A DNA stretch of 6,674 bases, from NCBI GenBank assembly GCA_045577075.1, contig JAZNHR010000009.1:1-6674 (forward strand), given 5' to 3'. The first letter of the stretch is position 1; each line of letters starts with the position of its first letter. This document shows, piece after piece, positions 5,853 through 6,674 of this stretch. The notes under the pieces are model-generated. The model did not search any database and was not told the DNA's origin. It saw only the letters and a program-made list of their open reading frames with translations. The position numbers and the translations under genes were made by a program. The stretch comes from SIG447 sp045577075. Lineage in GTDB: Bacteria; Bacillota; Clostridia; UMGS1883; UMGS1540.

Positions 5853-5882
5853 TTGCTTTGCCGCTTTTCTGCATGGTATAAT
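5853..5882 (+). promoter_or_regulatory. Sigma-A promoter of the LysM-CAP gene, extended -10
   Basis: TTGCTT (5853-5858), an 18-bp spacer and TATAAT (5877-5882) preceded by TGG, giving an extended -10. Transcription would start near 5889, about 33 nt before the ATG, leaving AAGGAGGT (5908-5915) in the leader. Confidence 0.8.
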
Positions 5883-5921
5883 AAAAAAGTACCGTTTCTA
5901 AAAAAGGAAGGAGGTATTATC

Positions 5922-6527
5922 ATGAAACGGAAAGGAAGGAAGATGCTTTCGGCTTTGGCACTTTTGATGCTACTGCCCATGGGCGCCGGCGCACAGACCC
6001 ACACCGTGCTGCGCGGTGACACCTTGTGGAAAATTGCCGTAAAGTTTAAGGTGGGTATTCTGGAGATTATAAAAGCAAATACACGCGTGGAAAATCCGGA
6101 CATTATCTACCCGGGACAGGAAATTCAAATTCCCTCCCTTGATGCAGACGTAAGTGCCTACGAACAGGAGGTCATTCGCCTTGTAAATGTGGAACGCGCA
6201 AAATACGGGCTTCCCGCGCTCAAAGAAAACTGGGAGCTGAGCCGCGTGGCAAGGTATAAGTCCCAGGACATGAAGGACAATCGGTACTTTTCCCATACGA
6301 GTCCCACATACGGCTCCCCCTTTACCATGATGAAAAATTTTGGGATTACGTATAGAAGTGCCGGCGAGAATATTGCCATGGGGCAGAGAACGCCCGAGGC
6401 GGTTGTCACGGCATGGATGAATTCTTCGGGACATAGGGCGAATATTCTCAATGCGTCGTACACGGAAATCGGTGTGGGCTACGTGAAAGACGGAAACTAC
6501 TGGACGCAAATGTTTATAGGACGGTAA
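5922..6527 (+). CDS. Secreted LysM-CAP (SCP/PR1, YkwD-like) protein
   Basis: A 201-aa exported protein. Residues 1-24 are a signal peptide (MKRKGRK, then a Leu/Ala core, with cleavage near GAGA-Q). A LysM peptidoglycan- or chitin-binding domain spans about 26-71 (HTVLRGDTLWKIAVKF to YPGQEIQIP). A CAP/SCP domain spans about 78-201 with the typical cavity residues His125 (YFSHTSP), Glu149 (AGENIA), His171 (SSGHRANIL) and Glu182 (YTEIGVGY), so the predicted metal-binding tetrad is intact. LysM-CAP proteins are common in spore-forming Bacillota, where related proteins are found in spore coats or at the wall; their biochemical activity is unresolved. The start has AAGGAGGT 6 nt upstream and a strong promoter. 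A longer in-frame reading from 5790 is rejected because it runs through that promoter and lacks a signal peptide. A terminator follows the stop directly. Confidence 0.93.
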   Translation: MKRKGRKMLSALALLMLLPMGAGAQTHTVLRGDTLWKIAVKFKVGILEIIKANTRVENPDIIYPGQEIQIPSLDADVSAYEQEVIRLVNVERAKYGLPALKENWELSRVARYKSQDMKDNRYFSHTSPTYGSPFTMMKNFGITYRSAGENIAMGQRTPEAVVTAWMNSSGHRANILNASYTEIGVGYVKDGNYWTQMFIGR

Positions 6528-6530
6528 ACA

Positions 6531-6564
6531 AAAAGGCTTCTAACCGAAGGGTTAGAAGCCTTTT
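6531..6564. terminator. Bidirectional terminator between LysM-CAP and decarboxylase genes
   Basis: A perfect 15-bp stem (AAAAGGCTTCTAACC at 6531-6545, complement at 6550-6564) has a GAAG loop and T-rich ends on both strands. It starts 3 nt after the LysM-CAP stop. The minus-strand decarboxylase stop codon (6552-6554) lies inside the stem. Confidence 0.93.
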
Positions 6565-6674
6565 ACTACGGAACAATATTTTATGTTGTAATATTGAAAC
6601 GCTTTTACCGTTTCCTTGCTGATTCTCTCGCCGCTTACTAAAAGGGGCACAGCAGGCGGGCATCCCACGGTCAC
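6552..6674 (-). CDS. Orn/Lys/Arg decarboxylase, C-terminal fragment
   Basis: The minus strand is open from the right edge to TAA at 6552-6554 and encodes the last 40 residues of a protein. The segment VGCPPAVPLLVSGERIS matches the C-terminal signature of PLP-dependent Orn/Lys/Arg decarboxylases, normally (Y/C)PPG(I/V)P(L/I)(L/I)xPGE. Here the Gly of PPG is Ala and the Pro of PGE is Ser. The PLP lysine and the rest of the fold lie outside the window, so substrate choice (arginine, lysine or ornithine) cannot be told. The fragment ends in YYNIKYCSVVKGF. It converges on the LysM-CAP gene and its stop lies within the shared terminator stem. The call rests on one short motif, but it is a distinctive one. 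Confidence 0.75.
   Translation of the reverse strand: MTVGCPPAVPLLVSGERISKETVKAFQYYNIKYCSVVKGF

Noticed and set aside
5790..5921. N-terminal extension of the LysM-CAP protein by 44 residues
   Set aside because: It contains the -35/-10 promoter and the ribosome binding site of the gene and would destroy the signal peptide.

Overview
The window looks like part of the chromosome of a low-to-medium GC Gram-positive anaerobe in Bacillota, class Clostridia. The reasons are strong AGGAGG ribosome binding sites, sigma-A type promoters, secreted SH3-NlpC/P60 and LysM-CAP wall proteins, a YwlG/UPF0340 protein and an Orn/Lys/Arg decarboxylase tail. This placement is inferred from gene content and signals; no marker gene is present. 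Genes are closely packed, no gene-free stretch exceeds 300 bases, and nearly every gene-group end carries a perfect hairpin. I saw no rRNA, tRNA, CRISPR array, insertion sequence or phage gene.

Left part (1-1720). The C-terminal end of Lon protease enters on the + strand and stops at 286. It converges, across a bidirectional terminator, on a two-gene minus-strand unit. That unit is a UPF0340/YwlG-like protein (1071-1613) followed by a secreted SH3-NlpC/P60 cell-wall hydrolase that starts at TTG (327-1031). Its promoter has consensus -35 and -10 boxes separated by 16 bp, 14 of which are one T homopolymer.

Centre (1722-5333). A compact minus-strand operon has gene junctions of -1 and +2 nt. 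Its order is a PfkB/ribokinase-type sugar kinase fused to a C-terminal AraC-type DNA-binding domain (3973-5208), a DHDPS/N-acetylneuraminate-lyase family aldolase with altered substrate loops (3047-3973), and a cytoplasmic FN3-like plus sialidase-fold (Asp-box) protein (1722-3044). I infer a small catabolic unit for a sugar or sugar acid: the Asp-box protein would release or modify a glycan-derived unit, the aldolase would cleave a 2-keto acid, and the kinase would phosphorylate a sugar. The fused AraC domain may let the kinase sense its own substrate and control the operon. No transporter is encoded here. The fusion and its tight operon are the most interesting content.

Right part (5304-6674). 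A small four-helix, cysteine-containing membrane protein (5343-5765, minus) diverges from a secreted LysM-CAP protein (5922-6527, plus). The intervening 156 nt hold the promoter of the LysM-CAP gene and an inverted repeat. The LysM-CAP gene converges, through a 15-bp terminator hairpin, on the last 40 codons of an Orn/Lys/Arg decarboxylase that enters from the right edge on the minus strand.
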